A stretch of 37,477 nt of DNA from a virus. Where the stretch lies: positions 1 through 37,477 of IMG/VR virus record IMGVR_UViG_3300044643_001072. One strand, written 5' to 3'. Below are positions 37,465 to 37,477 of the stretch, in pieces. The translations under genes and the position numbers were made by a program. The notes under the pieces were generated by a model that saw only the letters and a list, made by a program, of their open reading frames with translations, did no database searches and was not told the origin of the DNA. How positions within the stretch are numbered: the first letter of the stretch is position 1; every line of letters starts with the position of its first letter.

Positions 37465-37477
37465 TTCTTGCAATCGG

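Noticed and set aside
1-37477. tRNA or rRNA genes
   Set aside because: No cloverleaf-like segment with conserved TTCRA and acceptor pairing was found by eye on either strand; short ones could be missed without a scan.

Overview
The window looks like the essentially complete genome of a P22-type tailed phage (podovirus), about 37.5 kb, cut open at an arbitrary point inside the virion gene cluster. The host is probably an alphaproteobacterium, perhaps of the Rhodobacter/Paracoccus kind. The reasons are the high GC content, a GapR-like DUF2312 gene, the alphaproteobacterial flavour of several small phage genes, and a GH108 endolysin. No integrase, ribosomal gene, tRNA or host gene is visible. 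The last virion genes at the right edge (gp4-like, gp10-like) continue in the usual P22 order with those at the left edge (gp14-, gp7-, gp20- and gp16-like). The two ends share the 7 bases CAATCGG, so the right end probably joins the left end.

Layout. 1-11776 (+): terminator hairpin, HNH endonuclease, a promoter, then gp14/gp7/gp20/gp16-like DNA-ejection genes, virion lysozyme, tailspike-like protein with its partner, a lysis cassette (membrane proteins, GH108 endolysin, holin, HECVH protein, nested spanins) and a second receptor-binding module. 11781-11810: hairpin between convergent units. 11811-12278 (-): a GIY-YIG/XRE fusion gene with its own promoter. 12409-22295 (-): one tightly packed early operon of 28 mostly tiny genes, nearly all overlapping by four bases. 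It includes recT, a RecE/YqaJ-type exonuclease, an ASCH-like protein, zinc-ribbon proteins and micro membrane proteins. 22296-22495: divergent control region. 22496-28201 (+): a leaderless repressor-like gene, a TnpB relic with an IS605-type right end, small genes, a GapR-like protein, a VRR-NUC nuclease, a candidate origin with 12-bp iterons, a winged-helix protein, an SF2 helicase and a primase. 28149-28372: a lone minus-strand small gene, a perfect palindrome and a late promoter. 28399-37464 (+): small and large terminase, portal, scaffold, coat, gp4-like, an unknown, gp10-like and an unknown.

How it works together (inference). The leaderless 22496 gene and the divergent operator region would set the early decision. 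The leftward operon would supply recombination functions and host-takeover microproteins. The rightward 23-28 kb block would replicate DNA, and the 28.3 kb promoter would drive packaging and capsid genes.

The most unusual signal is a set of four intergenic arrays, 50 units in all, of a 5-nt repeat (consensus CGCNN on the minus strand). They sit in almost the only gaps of the early operon, around two unrecognised genes next to the RecE-like and RecT genes. A second strong signal is a 13-bp perfect inverted repeat, with a competing 13-bp hairpin, over the ribosome binding site and start codon of the coat gene.
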